Origin: an uncultured Sphingomonadales bacterium
GTDB taxonomy: Bacteria > Pseudomonadota > Alphaproteobacteria > Sphingomonadales > Rhodothalassiaceae
Length of the DNA: 64,000 bases
Assembly (NCBI GenBank): GCA_947499155.1
Contig: CANMND010000002.1
Span: forward strand, 124,001-188,000
Direction: 5' to 3'
Shown: in pieces, positions 24,474-33,341 of the stretch
Layout: each line of letters begins with the position of its first letter
Position numbering within the stretch: position 1 is the first letter of the stretch
Position numbers and translations under genes: made by a program
The notes under the pieces: generated by a model
The model's database searches: none
Told to the model about the DNA's origin: nothing
Seen by the model: the letters and a program-made list of their open reading frames with translations, nothing else

Positions 24474-26492
24474 TCAGCCTTTTAAAATCATCTCATCAAG
24501 AGGAAGTCTGGTTGAGCGTGATTGCGGCAGGGCGCGCGCCCGGCCTATGCGTCCAGGAAAGACAACGGCATCAGCAGAGCAGCCAAACAGGCTTTCAAGT
24601 CGTTCACCTATGCGTTTTGCCTTTTCCGCAGTCCGTCTTTCGCGCCAGATGCGCTGTTGCCCGGCGCCATGTGCAAAGATCACAGGCGCAAAGCTGGGTT
24701 GCAAGCTAAGCCCAAGGGATTCAGCGGTTAGCCAAAAACGCTGCATCTGGCGACCGACTCTTATCCAATCTTCCAGCGGGCGGTCAGGTTTATCGTCACG
24801 CCAGCGTAAAATGAAATGTGCGCCTGCTTTCATACCAGGCGTGATGTCCAATTGCAGGCTGGCGGCTATGGCACCGCCCAGATAACGATTAAGCAGTTTC
24901 GTTCGCCACCACTCAGCATTTGCCCAGCGCATGATCCGTACGGTCAGGGGATCGAGTCCTATTGCAGAGGCAGGCAGGCCAAACTGGGCATGCTGGCTCT
25001 TGAAATTGACCGCATTCTTATGAATGCCGTGGCATTCAACAATGCCAAGACGCAATCGTGTCGCCATCATATTGAGCCGTGTTATGGCCCAGCGTTCAGC
25101 ATGTGTTTCAAACCATTGAATCGTCAGCTCTTTGCCAGCAGCCTGTTCGAGCAGCGCCTTTTCTTTAGCGTCGAGGGGTTGTTGTCTGTATGGCCAACGA
25201 TTGACGGACCTCGTTTTGACAAAATGCACGAGTGGATCGGTTGGGCGCGTGTTCTGGAAAAACGATACCAATATGGACGGCGTGCCTCCATCTTCGGGAG
25301 TTTCCATGCTATAATGGCAAGTGAATCCATACTGGCTTGCGGCAATATCCATAGTTTCCAGGAGACCGCCGGCTGCCAGCCAGATCGGGCGACCGTCGGC
25401 ATATTCGTATACGTTGCGCCCTGGCTGATAGTTGAGATGAATCCGCAACTTGTCTTTGCCCAGAATCTCAAAGCGCCATGGTTGCTCATTATCTCCTGAT
25501 GGCGCCCAGCGGGCCAAATCCAGAATGGATAGTAATACTGGCGCATTTTCACTAACGCTGTCCGCTGTAGGAGCAGTCTTTGGCGCAATTTTTTCAAGCC
25601 ACCTGGCGGCCAGCAAGGATTTAATCCGCCGTACGGGATGTGCGTTGCCGCCAAAAGTACGGCCGGTGGTAAAGCGTCCTCTATATGGGGAGAACTGGTG
25701 GTAATAAGGGGCGGCTTTCACTGTACCGCGCTTGAGCAGTATCTTTACAGCTTCAGTGCCCACCACCGCACTGGCCATCTGACAGGCCATATTGGTGGAT
25801 GGTCCGGCCTTGGCGGCAAAGTCCACACGTGATGGGTCAACAAGCGCCGCTTTATGAAGAGCCTTAGGCGCAAGACCAATCATGAAGTTTACATATTGTC
25901 GGTTGAGGGGCAGGCTTTCGAGCCGGAAATACTGTTCAAAGCTCATTTTCCCCGGCATGAAAGTTATCCATGCGACACCAAGGCCAAGAGGGGCTGCTGT
26001 GATGGCCGGTATGCCCATCTCATAAGCACGTGCAAATAGCTTTCTGCGTATGTCCAAAACGAAGAAATCAAGGCCGTCTACGAACAGGTCCACATCCTTC
26101 AGAAATGCTTCAATGCTCCCATCGGTAACACCTTTCGGGAAATCGGTGATTTGAGCTTCTGGATTAATGTCTGAGACCATTGAGGAAATCACCGCACATT
26201 TGCGTGCATCAATGGTACTGACAAACGCACCCGCCTGCCTGTTCATATTGGCAAGGTCAAACCGGTCAAAGTCGGCCAGATGGAAATGACCCAGACCAAG
26301 TCGTGCAAGGGTGAGGGCATGCGAACCCCCTACACCGCCCAGACCGGCAACTGCCACTTTCTTTAATCTGAGGATTTGCTGCTCAGCTTCCGTGACCCAA
26401 CCTATATTGCGACTGAAAGCAGTCATATAGTCAAATTGGGGAGCGTAAGTGTCCATAGCTTGGGTACGACCAGGAAGTAATTTTTCCGGCAT
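24474..26492 (-). CDS. ThiF/E1-like adenylyltransferase fused to nitroreductase
   Basis: 672-residue fusion. The N-terminal part is an E1/ThiF Rossmann domain with the nucleotide loop VAVAGLGGVGGSHALTLARLG, then FHLADFDRFDLANMNRQ and DGLDFF; this domain adenylates carboxyl ends. The C-terminal part (from about residue 320) is nitroreductase-like: ILDLARWAPSGDNEQPWRFEI and later helices, a flavin fold. Such fusions occur near N-acyltransferases and exosortase loci. Next to the acyltransferase at 26564, with 71 bases between them, it probably acts with it on an unknown acyl-amino compound (inference). ATG 26492 has AAAGG upstream. Confidence 0.85.
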   Translation of the reverse strand: MPEKLLPGRTQAMDTYAPQFDYMTAFSRNIGWVTEAEQQILRLKKVAVAGLGGVGGSHALTLARLGLGHFHLADFDRFDLANMNRQAGAFVSTIDARKCAVISSMVSDINPEAQITDFPKGVTDGSIEAFLKDVDLFVDGLDFFVLDIRRKLFARAYEMGIPAITAAPLGLGVAWITFMPGKMSFEQYFRLESLPLNRQYVNFMIGLAPKALHKAALVDPSRVDFAAKAGPSTNMACQMASAVVGTEAVKILLKRGTVKAAPYYHQFSPYRGRFTTGRTFGGNAHPVRRIKSLLAARWLEKIAPKTAPTADSVSENAPVLLSILDLARWAPSGDNEQPWRFEILGKDKLRIHLNYQPGRNVYEYADGRPIWLAAGGLLETMDIAASQYGFTCHYSMETPEDGGTPSILVSFFQNTRPTDPLVHFVKTRSVNRWPYRQQPLDAKEKALLEQAAGKELTIQWFETHAERWAITRLNMMATRLRLGIVECHGIHKNAVNFKSQHAQFGLPASAIGLDPLTVRIMRWANAEWWRTKLLNRYLGGAIAASLQLDITPGMKAGAHFILRWRDDKPDRPLEDWIRVGRQMQRFWLTAESLGLSLQPSFAPVIFAHGAGQQRIWRERRTAEKAKRIGERLESLFGCSADAVVFPGRIGRARALPQSRSTRLPLDEMILKG

Positions 26493-26563
26493 ATCTTTTT
26501 TGACCTTTCAGATCAGTCCGGATGATAAAGACATGGCCCCCCCCTGATATTGCAGATAAAATA

Positions 26564-27367
26564 TCAGGCCATAAGCTTTTGGCGGTGGCCTTCTAAAGGC
26601 CAGATGCGCCCACTATCGGTAATAACATGCCATATTTCCGGGCGCTGATTGTAAATTTCTGCCAGCAGCTCAGTCATGTCCCGATAAACAGGGTAGCGAA
26701 CGCCGTGATAGCTCACACGCTCACCCGTTCGGCAAAAGCGAATACCAAGACGCTGAAGCAGTCGGACCAGAGCCGGTTCGACCACAGCTGTGACATGGGT
26801 CATATTGGCGTCTCTTGTCATTTCTACAATGGCACGCATTAGACCCAGTGTAATACTGGGCAAGGCTCGGCGGCCAAGCGCATTAGGGTCATCGGTGTCC
26901 GGTGCATTGGCAGGGTAAAGACTGTCTTCAATGCGCTTTCGGAACTCTTTGGATACAGAGAACCGCGAGATTTCTGCAGTTTTATGAGGTGGAAGTTCAG
27001 ATGCCGGAAAGCTTCCCAGTATTTTGGAAATCTGCTTCGAAGGCAAACCTTCACTGGGGGAATTTGCATCAGGAACAATGAGACGCACTGTTCCAGCAAT
27101 GATAGAAGATGGTCGGTGTATAAGGATGCTGTGCAGGGCATGTGTGTCCGCGGTGTCCGTTTCAAGGCCGCCGGGATTTCTGTCCGGGTCTTCAAAATTC
27201 GTTTCAATACAATAGACCTGATAGCGAAGCTTTTGTGACAGCCGTATCAGTTCCGGTGTATCGCACCGAATTACTTCAAAGCATCTGTTGTATATCTCCG
27301 TCAAGTTGAACTCCGTCACTGCTTTCTGGTGTGACGAGTCCATGTCGTGCATTGCCTGAGAATTCAT
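26564..27367 (-). CDS. PEP-CTERM/exosortase system-associated N-acyltransferase
   Basis: Acyltransferase of the FeeM/autoinducer-synthase-like GNAT group, 267 residues. Recognised by LRYQVYCIETNFEDP, the block AGTVRLIVPD, AEISRFSVSKEFRKR, and the C-terminal VEPALVRLLQRLGIRF. Relatives join a fatty acyl group from acyl-ACP to an amino acid. It heads a minus-strand pair with the ThiF-nitroreductase gene and is divergent from the polymer operon. The product is not known. Confidence 0.88.
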   Translation of the reverse strand: MNSQAMHDMDSSHQKAVTEFNLTEIYNRCFEVIRCDTPELIRLSQKLRYQVYCIETNFEDPDRNPGGLETDTADTHALHSILIHRPSSIIAGTVRLIVPDANSPSEGLPSKQISKILGSFPASELPPHKTAEISRFSVSKEFRKRIEDSLYPANAPDTDDPNALGRRALPSITLGLMRAIVEMTRDANMTHVTAVVEPALVRLLQRLGIRFCRTGERVSYHGVRYPVYRDMTELLAEIYNQRPEIWHVITDSGRIWPLEGHRQKLMA

Positions 27368-27786
27368 TGGGCCACCATTTCGTTGACATCAGTTCAGCCC
27401 CATTTCGGGTTTATTACCCGTGTTATTATTGGTGAGTCTAATGCTGTGGTCTTAATGTTTCCTAAAAGACTGCTTGGATTCGCCAGTACGTCTTTCTGCT
27501 TATCAAATTGGGCGATTTTGTGCATTAATTGTTATGCATATAAAATATATTGGTATTGCCGGTTTTCTAAAAGATTTTCCGGTGGAGGCAGACACCCCCT
27601 TATCTGTTCTGAATGAGCGCTTATCGCCAAAATACCGCGATTCGCTGGAAAATAATCTGACCATGTTTCCAATACTTTAAGGATTTGGCCATAAAAATTA
27701 TGAAAATAAGTTTGTTATCCCAAAGCTTGTGGATGAAGCACGTAAAGTGTAGTGTTTTTGCTCTTGGTCGGGGAATTTTCGGGTAT
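27368..27786. other. Divergent intergenic region before the polymer operon
   Basis: About 420 bases between the acyltransferase gene and the lipoprotein start of the export gene. Contains the small perfect repeat CGGGT-ttatt-ACCCG at 27406-27420 and a TTGACA at 27383 without a convincing -10. Small open frames here have no ribosome sites. The operon promoter probably lies here but I cannot place it. Confidence 0.35.
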
Positions 27787-28404
27787 ATGACTATGGCAAA
27801 GTTTTTTTTCGCACTCGGCGCGTGTCTGTTTTTCCTTGCAGCTTGTACTGGCAGCCCGTCGCTTCCGCCGGCAAATACAAGTGTAGGTACGATTGATGCG
27901 CCACTCTATCGGATCGGGCCGGGCGATTCGCTCAATATTTTTGTCTGGCGCAATGAGGATCTTGGAAGTACCACCAGTGTGCGCCCGGATGGTCGCATTA
28001 CTATCCCGCTGATTGATGACCTTCAGGCGGCGGACAAAACACCTACAGAACTGGCTCGGGATATAGAAAAAGCCTTGAGCACTTACGTGCAGGATCCTCT
28101 TGTCACGGTAATGGTAACCGGGTTCGTAGGAACCTTCGGACAGCAGGTGCGTGTTGTAGGCGCCGCGACTAATCCCTCAGCTATTCCCTATCGTGCTGAT
28201 ATGACGCTTCTTGATGTCATGATTTCGGTGGGTGGATTGACGGAATTTGCTTCAGGAAATCGGGCAACATTGGTGCGGGTGATTGATGGTCGCCAGCATG
28301 AATACAGGGTAAAGCTCGATAGTCTTCTGAAGCAGGGCGACATCTCAGCCAATGTGAAGGTGCTCCCGGGTGATATTCTGATCATACCGGAAAGCCTGCT
28401 ATAG
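27787..28404 (+). CDS. XrtA system exopolysaccharide export lipoprotein (Wza-like)
   Basis: Outer-membrane polysaccharide export protein. Lipoprotein signal with lipobox FLAAC about 20 residues from ATG 27787, then the Poly_export domain (YRIGPGDSLNIFVWRNEDL, VRPDGRITIPLIDD) and an SLBB domain (VRVVGAATNPSAIPYRADMTLLDVM, VKVLPGDILIIPESLL). About 205 residues, the compact form seen with exosortase A. The open frame extends up to 27685, but a lipoprotein signal begins only at 27787 or 27793. First gene of the plus-strand operon. Confidence 0.9.
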   Translation: MTMAKFFFALGACLFFLAACTGSPSLPPANTSVGTIDAPLYRIGPGDSLNIFVWRNEDLGSTTSVRPDGRITIPLIDDLQAADKTPTELARDIEKALSTYVQDPLVTVMVTGFVGTFGQQVRVVGAATNPSAIPYRADMTLLDVMISVGGLTEFASGNRATLVRVIDGRQHEYRVKLDSLLKQGDISANVKVLPGDILIIPESLL

Positions 28405-28483
28405 GGCCGCTAACTTTAATGGCCCGCAAATCAAGTTAACTGGCTGACGATTTCCCTTGCGTTAGGGAGAATGGAAAAATTCG

Positions 28484-30166
28484 ATGAAAGATCTATACCA
28501 GCAAGTACTATTTTACACGGGTGCACTATGGCGGCGACGCTGGCTGGTGTTTGGCATTGCTTGTCTTGTAATGGCAGTTGGTTGGGTCGGCGTTGCCTCG
28601 ATGCCCGATATTTATAAATCATCCGCACGCATTTATGTGGATACGGGCAACGTGCTGCGTCCTTTGCTGGCGGGTGTGGCTGTGGAGGATGATGTTAATC
28701 GCCAGGTCGAGATTATGCGCCGCACGCTTCTCAGCCGACCTAACATGACCCAACTCGCACGCATGACAGATCAGGATATAACAGTAGAATCTCCGGAACA
28801 GATGGAAGCGCTGATCGAAGACCTGCAAAATCGGATTGCGATTGACGCTGGTCAGGATAATTTGTTCATGATCAGCTTTAGCAACAGGTCGCCACGCCTT
28901 GCCCGCGATGTGGTGCAGTCACTGACAACCTTGTTTGTTGAAAATAATCTGGGACAAAATCGCGCCGATATTGATAATGCACAGGAATTTCTGAATCGGC
29001 AGATTAGCGATTATGAAGCAAAATTAAATAACGCTGAAAGCGCGCTTGCCCGTTTCCAACAGGAAAATGCTGAGTTTTTGCCTGGCCAGTCCGGGCTTCA
29101 GAAAAGTCTGGCAGATGCCCGTAAAGTCCTGCTTGATGTAAAGGGTGCCTGGTCTGACGCACAGGCCAAGCAGCGACTTCTGGAAGAAGAACTGGCCAAT
29201 ACGCCCCGGATGTTAGGGCAGGCCGGGTATGGTGCCGGACCACCAACTGATGTTGATGCCAGAATCGTCGCCTTGCAGGCCTCTTTGGAGGACTTGCGCG
29301 CACGATATACAGATCAACATCCAGATGTGGCAACTCTTAAGCGTCGCCTTGATAACATGCTCAAAGAGAAAGAGGCGCAACAGGCGGCTTTTGGCGGAGA
29401 CGGACCGGGAGCAACAGAAAACATGTCCGGGATACCTAATCCGGTTTATTCGGACCTGCGGCTTTCGCTAGTGACGGAACGTACGAATGTGGAGATTCTG
29501 AAAGAACAGGTCCAAAGAGCGCAAAGCGTCGTTACTAATCTGGAACAAAGAATTTTTTTGGTTCCTGAGGTGGAGGCGCAATTAAAGGCCCTTACCCGGG
29601 ATTATGAAGTAATAAAAAGTAATTACGAGACATTGCTTGGCCGTCGTGAATCCGCACGGATCTCAGCAGATCGAGAGCAGGAAGGAAACCGCGTTAATTT
29701 TCGTATCATTGAAGCCGCGTCCATCCCGCTTCGACCAGATGGGCCGAACAGGGGCCTATTCATGATTCTGGTGACAATTGTGAGTGTGGGCGCAGGTGGT
29801 GGCATGGCCTGGCTTATGGCAGTGACCCGTGTCACTTATGGCAGTGTGGATCATTTGCGTCGCGACTTTAACATACCGGTAATCGGTGCCTTGTCTGTGG
29901 TGGGAGGAGATATTGATGATAAACGCCGTCGCCATGACAATGTAAGGCTGATGGCTGCGTGCGGTGTCGTGCTGGCGGTATTCGTTTCACTTTTGTTTCT
30001 GGAAAGCCGCTATGGCCTGCAATCTGTAAAATTCATGTCTTATGGCTTGTCTATGATCGTTTTTGCGCTTGGGGCAGCTACTCTTGCACTCGAACATTTC
30101 GCTGTCAGTCTATTTGGAAAAAAACGGTCATTAACAATGTTTAATCGCGCGTTAGAAGGAGCCTGA
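28484..30166 (+). CDS. XrtA system polysaccharide chain-length determinant (Wzz-like)
   Basis: Inner-membrane co-polymerase of 560 residues that sets polymer length and couples to export. First membrane helix near residues 20-40 (WLVFGIACLVMAVGWVGV), the Wzz motif YKSSARIYVDTGNVLRPLL, long coiled coils (about 165-260 and 320-390), then further helices near residues 420-440 and 490-540. Its tyrosine kinase is the separate downstream gene, as usual for XrtA loci. Confidence 0.92.
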   Translation: MKDLYQQVLFYTGALWRRRWLVFGIACLVMAVGWVGVASMPDIYKSSARIYVDTGNVLRPLLAGVAVEDDVNRQVEIMRRTLLSRPNMTQLARMTDQDITVESPEQMEALIEDLQNRIAIDAGQDNLFMISFSNRSPRLARDVVQSLTTLFVENNLGQNRADIDNAQEFLNRQISDYEAKLNNAESALARFQQENAEFLPGQSGLQKSLADARKVLLDVKGAWSDAQAKQRLLEEELANTPRMLGQAGYGAGPPTDVDARIVALQASLEDLRARYTDQHPDVATLKRRLDNMLKEKEAQQAAFGGDGPGATENMSGIPNPVYSDLRLSLVTERTNVEILKEQVQRAQSVVTNLEQRIFLVPEVEAQLKALTRDYEVIKSNYETLLGRRESARISADREQEGNRVNFRIIEAASIPLRPDGPNRGLFMILVTIVSVGAGGGMAWLMAVTRVTYGSVDHLRRDFNIPVIGALSVVGGDIDDKRRRHDNVRLMAACGVVLAVFVSLLFLESRYGLQSVKFMSYGLSMIVFALGAATLALEHFAVSLFGKKRSLTMFNRALEGA

Positions 30167-30220
30167 GCAGTATGGCCAGGAGACAGGGAAGAGACATGAT
30201 GAACGGCAGTGGGACAAAAC

Positions 30221-31105
30221 ATGCACGATGATGAAGCCAGATTGGGAAAGGAAGGCGATAGCCCCTCATTAATTGAGAGAGCTGCGGCCCGCTTGCGACA
30301 AAAAGAGGTAAAAGGCAAGCATGCTCCATCAGGTGTTATGCCGATACAAGATTCATCCCCTGCATTGGAAAACAGCCCTTCCGTCCATATTGCGCTCGAT
30401 ATGCTGCAAGAGCACGGCTATCTGACACCGGATTCCATGCGCTCTCGCCTTGCAGAAGAGATGCGCATGATCAAGCGTACTGTGGTGCAGACCTTCTGGT
30501 TCCAGGATGTGGAGCGCGCCAATCTCATTATGGTGACAAGCGCTTATCCGGGTGAAGGAAAAAGCTTCGTTGCGCTTAATCTTGCGATCAGCCTTGCATG
30601 TGAGGTGGATTTTCACGTTCTTTTGGTGGATGCGGATTTCGAGCGGCCTGTGATATTTGATCGACTGGGCATTGGCTCCCATCCCGGCCTGATGGATATT
30701 CTCAAGGATCCATCGATCGATATGAGTGACATAATTCTACGCACCAATATCGAGCGATTGTCTCTTATCGGGCCAGGCAGTCACGATGATATGTCCACGG
30801 AATTGCTGGCCAGCAAGCGCATGCAGCAATTGGCACAGGAAATGGCCGACCGCTACCCGGACCGTTTGATTATCTTTGATACGCCCCCTCTTTTGGCCTG
30901 TTCTGAGCCTGCCGTTCTGGCTGAGTTGATGGGGCAGGGGATCTTTGTGGTCGAGGCCGATAGCACTCAAAAAGAGGCGGTGGAAAGAGCCATTGAACTG
31001 GTGCCGGAGACATGCAGGCTCGGGCTCGTTCTTAACAAGAATGCTCCAGCCCTTGGTAGCTCGGACTATAGCTACTACACCTATAAGGGTTATCGAAACC
31101 AATAA
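30221..31105 (+). CDS. XrtA system tyrosine autokinase
   Basis: Cytoplasmic bacterial tyrosine kinase that works with the Wzz-like protein. Walker A SAYPGEGKS, Walker A' LLVDADFERP and Walker B LIIFDTPPLL are present, and the C-terminus is a tyrosine cluster (SDYSYYTYKGYRNQ) for autophosphorylation. N-terminal SLIERAAARLRQ is the family opening. ATG 30221 is preferred; GTG 30209 adds four residues. 294 residues. A 146-base gap without a convincing gene separates it from the ATPase gene. Confidence 0.92.
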   Translation: MHDDEARLGKEGDSPSLIERAAARLRQKEVKGKHAPSGVMPIQDSSPALENSPSVHIALDMLQEHGYLTPDSMRSRLAEEMRMIKRTVVQTFWFQDVERANLIMVTSAYPGEGKSFVALNLAISLACEVDFHVLLVDADFERPVIFDRLGIGSHPGLMDILKDPSIDMSDIILRTNIERLSLIGPGSHDDMSTELLASKRMQQLAQEMADRYPDRLIIFDTPPLLACSEPAVLAELMGQGIFVVEADSTQKEAVERAIELVPETCRLGLVLNKNAPALGSSDYSYYTYKGYRNQ

Positions 31106-31251
31106 GGGGTATCGCTCCGACCGGCGCTCTCTTTGGATGCTAGACAAGGGGTACGGGATGATCGTGGGCTTAAGGCATAACCCTCGACACGTGGAACAGG
31201 TGGCAGTCATGCCAAAAGTCAGCAGGGGTGTAAGCCCCGCCGGTACGTATC

Positions 31252-32493
31252 ATGTATCTTGAACATTATGGGCTGACCTATCATCCATTTCAGATCACAC
31301 CGGATGTCAATTTCTTCTTTGACAGCCGAGTGCACAAGCGCGCTCTTGCGACCATTACCTATGGGTTGAGCAAGCAGGAAGGTTTTGTCGTTGTCACCGG
31401 CGATGTAGGTGCAGGGAAAACCACACTGATAGAATATCTTCTGGCCAGTGGTGATTTGAAGAAAGTGGTTGTGGCGCGGATCAGCACGACGCAACTGGAA
31501 GCCGATAATCTGCTTGAGCTTATTTCCAGTGAATTGGAAATTCGCAAAAGTGGTGCGACCAAGGCTGCCATGCTGCGTGACCTTAAAAGCTTCTTTTTGC
31601 GCATTGCTCAAGCCGGGAAATATGTGCTGCTGATTGTGGATGAAGTGCAAAACCTGTCTTCTGGGGCATTGGAAGAACTGCGAATGCTGTCTAACTTTCA
31701 GGCCAAGGAGAGACCACTGGTACAGCAGCTTCTGGTAGGCCAGCCCGAATTTCGCGAGCGACTGGGCAGCCCGGATTGTGAGCAGATTAGACAGCGTGTC
31801 ATTGCGTCTTATCATCTCTTGCCGCTTACGGTTGTGGAAGTTCCGGTTTATATTGACCATCGTCTGCACCAGGCGGGTTATCGTGGTGATGCGGTTTTTA
31901 CGGCTGAAGCTTGTCGGCGTATATTCATGGAAACGGGGGGTGTTCCACGCAAGATAAACCGCTTGTGTGATCGTTTGCTGCTTTTTGGATTTCTTGAAGA
32001 AATTGACCAAATTGGTGCCGCTTCTGTTGAAAGTGTGACAGCAGAAATGCGGTTGGAAAACCTGGTTGATTCACCTGCCATCGCCGATGCTCCAGTGGAG
32101 ACAATGCCGCCGAAACCTGCACCAAAGTCACTTTCACCCGTAATAGAGCCAGAACCAGAACCAAAATCTGTGCAAACAGTGAGGTCTGCTGACGGGGCCA
32201 TGGCTGGTGAGGCCAGTTCGTCCGCATATGATCCGGCACAGCCTATAGACGATGATGTAATTCTAGAATTGGGTGAAGCACATCGTATTGACGGGCATAG
32301 ATTATTGGCACCGGATGAGGATGCTCTCATCAAAGCGACACGGTTGGCCAATTCTTATCTTAAGCAAGAGCACGAGGTCTTATTGGAGACAGTTCGTCAT
32401 TTGCAGACTGAATTACGGGCACACAAAAAACGAGTAGAACAATTACAGGCAATTGTCTGTGAAGATTCAGTCTCCACCAGGAAAAAAACATGA
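31252..32493 (+). CDS. XrtA system-associated AAA ATPase (ExeA-like)
   Basis: 413-residue ATPase. It opens MYLEHYGLTYHPFQITPD like ExeA relatives, with Walker A GDVGAGKTT, Walker B VLLIVDE and sensor region GQPEF. After residue 270 comes a proline/glutamate-rich linker and a C-terminal coiled coil (about 355-405). ExeA-type ATPases move or assemble envelope complexes; its exact role here is unknown. Its stop overlaps the next start as ATGA. Confidence 0.9.
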   Translation: MYLEHYGLTYHPFQITPDVNFFFDSRVHKRALATITYGLSKQEGFVVVTGDVGAGKTTLIEYLLASGDLKKVVVARISTTQLEADNLLELISSELEIRKSGATKAAMLRDLKSFFLRIAQAGKYVLLIVDEVQNLSSGALEELRMLSNFQAKERPLVQQLLVGQPEFRERLGSPDCEQIRQRVIASYHLLPLTVVEVPVYIDHRLHQAGYRGDAVFTAEACRRIFMETGGVPRKINRLCDRLLLFGFLEEIDQIGAASVESVTAEMRLENLVDSPAIADAPVETMPPKPAPKSLSPVIEPEPEPKSVQTVRSADGAMAGEASSSAYDPAQPIDDDVILELGEAHRIDGHRLLAPDEDALIKATRLANSYLKQEHEVLLETVRHLQTELRAHKKRVEQLQAIVCEDSVSTRKKT

Positions 32494-33341
32494 CCGAAAA
32501 AATCATTAATGCCATGTCTGTGGATGTGGAAGATTATTTTCAGGTGTCAGCTATGGAAAGTGTGATTTCCCGTAGTGACTGGGACAGCTATGCCTGTCGG
32601 GTAGAACAAAACACCAGAGTCGTATTGGACCTGTTTGCAAAAAACGGGGCTCTTGGCACATTTTTTACTTTGGGCTGGGTCGCGAAGCGCTTCCCTGCAT
32701 TGATCAAGGCAATTGTTGATGAGGGGCATGAAATTGCCAGCCACGGTATGGCTCATGTCCGTGTGTCCTCCCAGACACCAGAGGTTTTTCGGCAAGATAT
32801 TAGGGATGCAAAGGCGCTGCTTGAGGATACATCCGGTCAATCGGTCCGTGGTTATCGCGCAGCCAGCTTCTCCATGACTGATAAAACGAATTGGGCACAC
32901 CAGATTCTGCTTGAAGAAGGCTACAGCTACAGTTCCAGCATCTACCCGATTAAACATGATCATTATGGCATGCCGGACGCACCGCGATCTGCCTATCAAC
33001 CGATTGCTGACAGTGCATTTCTTGAAATCCCCATTACCACTGTTGAAGTGGCGGGGCGCCGCCTGCCTTGTGGTGGCGGTGGATATTTCCGCCTGCTGCC
33101 CTATGCGGTTTCGCGCTGGTGCATTAATCGAGTGAATACGGAAGACAAGATGCCGTCCATATTCTATTTCCATCCTTGGGAAGTAGATCCGGGCCAGCCG
33201 CGTGTTCCGGGCCTCAATGCACGCACGCGCTTTCGCCATTATGTCGGTTTATCCCGCATGCAGTCACGATTGGATCGTTTGTTAAAGCAGGGGCAATGGA
33301 GTCGAATGGACAAAATCTTTCTGGATGTGGAGAGTGCCTGA
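32490..33341 (+). CDS. XrtA system polysaccharide deacetylase
   Basis: NodB-fold deacetylase of 283 residues that removes N- or O-acetyl groups from the polymer. Metal and catalytic motifs: SVDVEDYF (the Asp pair), EIASHGMAH (HxxxH), RGYRAASFS, and FYFHPWEVDPGQPR with the C-terminal DUF3473-like end. No signal peptide, as in this family. Translationally coupled on both sides: overlaps the ATPase by four bases and the FemAB-like gene by one. Confidence 0.92.
   Translation: MTEKIINAMSVDVEDYFQVSAMESVISRSDWDSYACRVEQNTRVVLDLFAKNGALGTFFTLGWVAKRFPALIKAIVDEGHEIASHGMAHVRVSSQTPEVFRQDIRDAKALLEDTSGQSVRGYRAASFSMTDKTNWAHQILLEEGYSYSSSIYPIKHDHYGMPDAPRSAYQPIADSAFLEIPITTVEVAGRRLPCGGGGYFRLLPYAVSRWCINRVNTEDKMPSIFYFHPWEVDPGQPRVPGLNARTRFRHYVGLSRMQSRLDRLLKQGQWSRMDKIFLDVESA

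Noticed and set aside
27429-27445. Sigma-54-like TTGGTGA...ATGC before the polymer operon
   Set aside because: GG and GC spacing fits, but the -24 box otherwise departs from TGGCAC; it also lies about 340 bases from the first start codon.
31138-31262. Small open frame between the tyrosine kinase and ATPase genes
   Set aside because: No ribosome site, unnatural composition, and it overlaps the ATPase start; could at most be a remnant.
32547-33239. 230-codon minus-strand open frame
   Set aside because: Antisense to the polysaccharide deacetylase gene, which has all NodB motifs.
33176-33340. Longer N-terminus for the FemAB-like protein
   Set aside because: The extra 55 codons lie over the deacetylase end in another frame; ATG 33341 overlaps the deacetylase stop in the usual coupled way.
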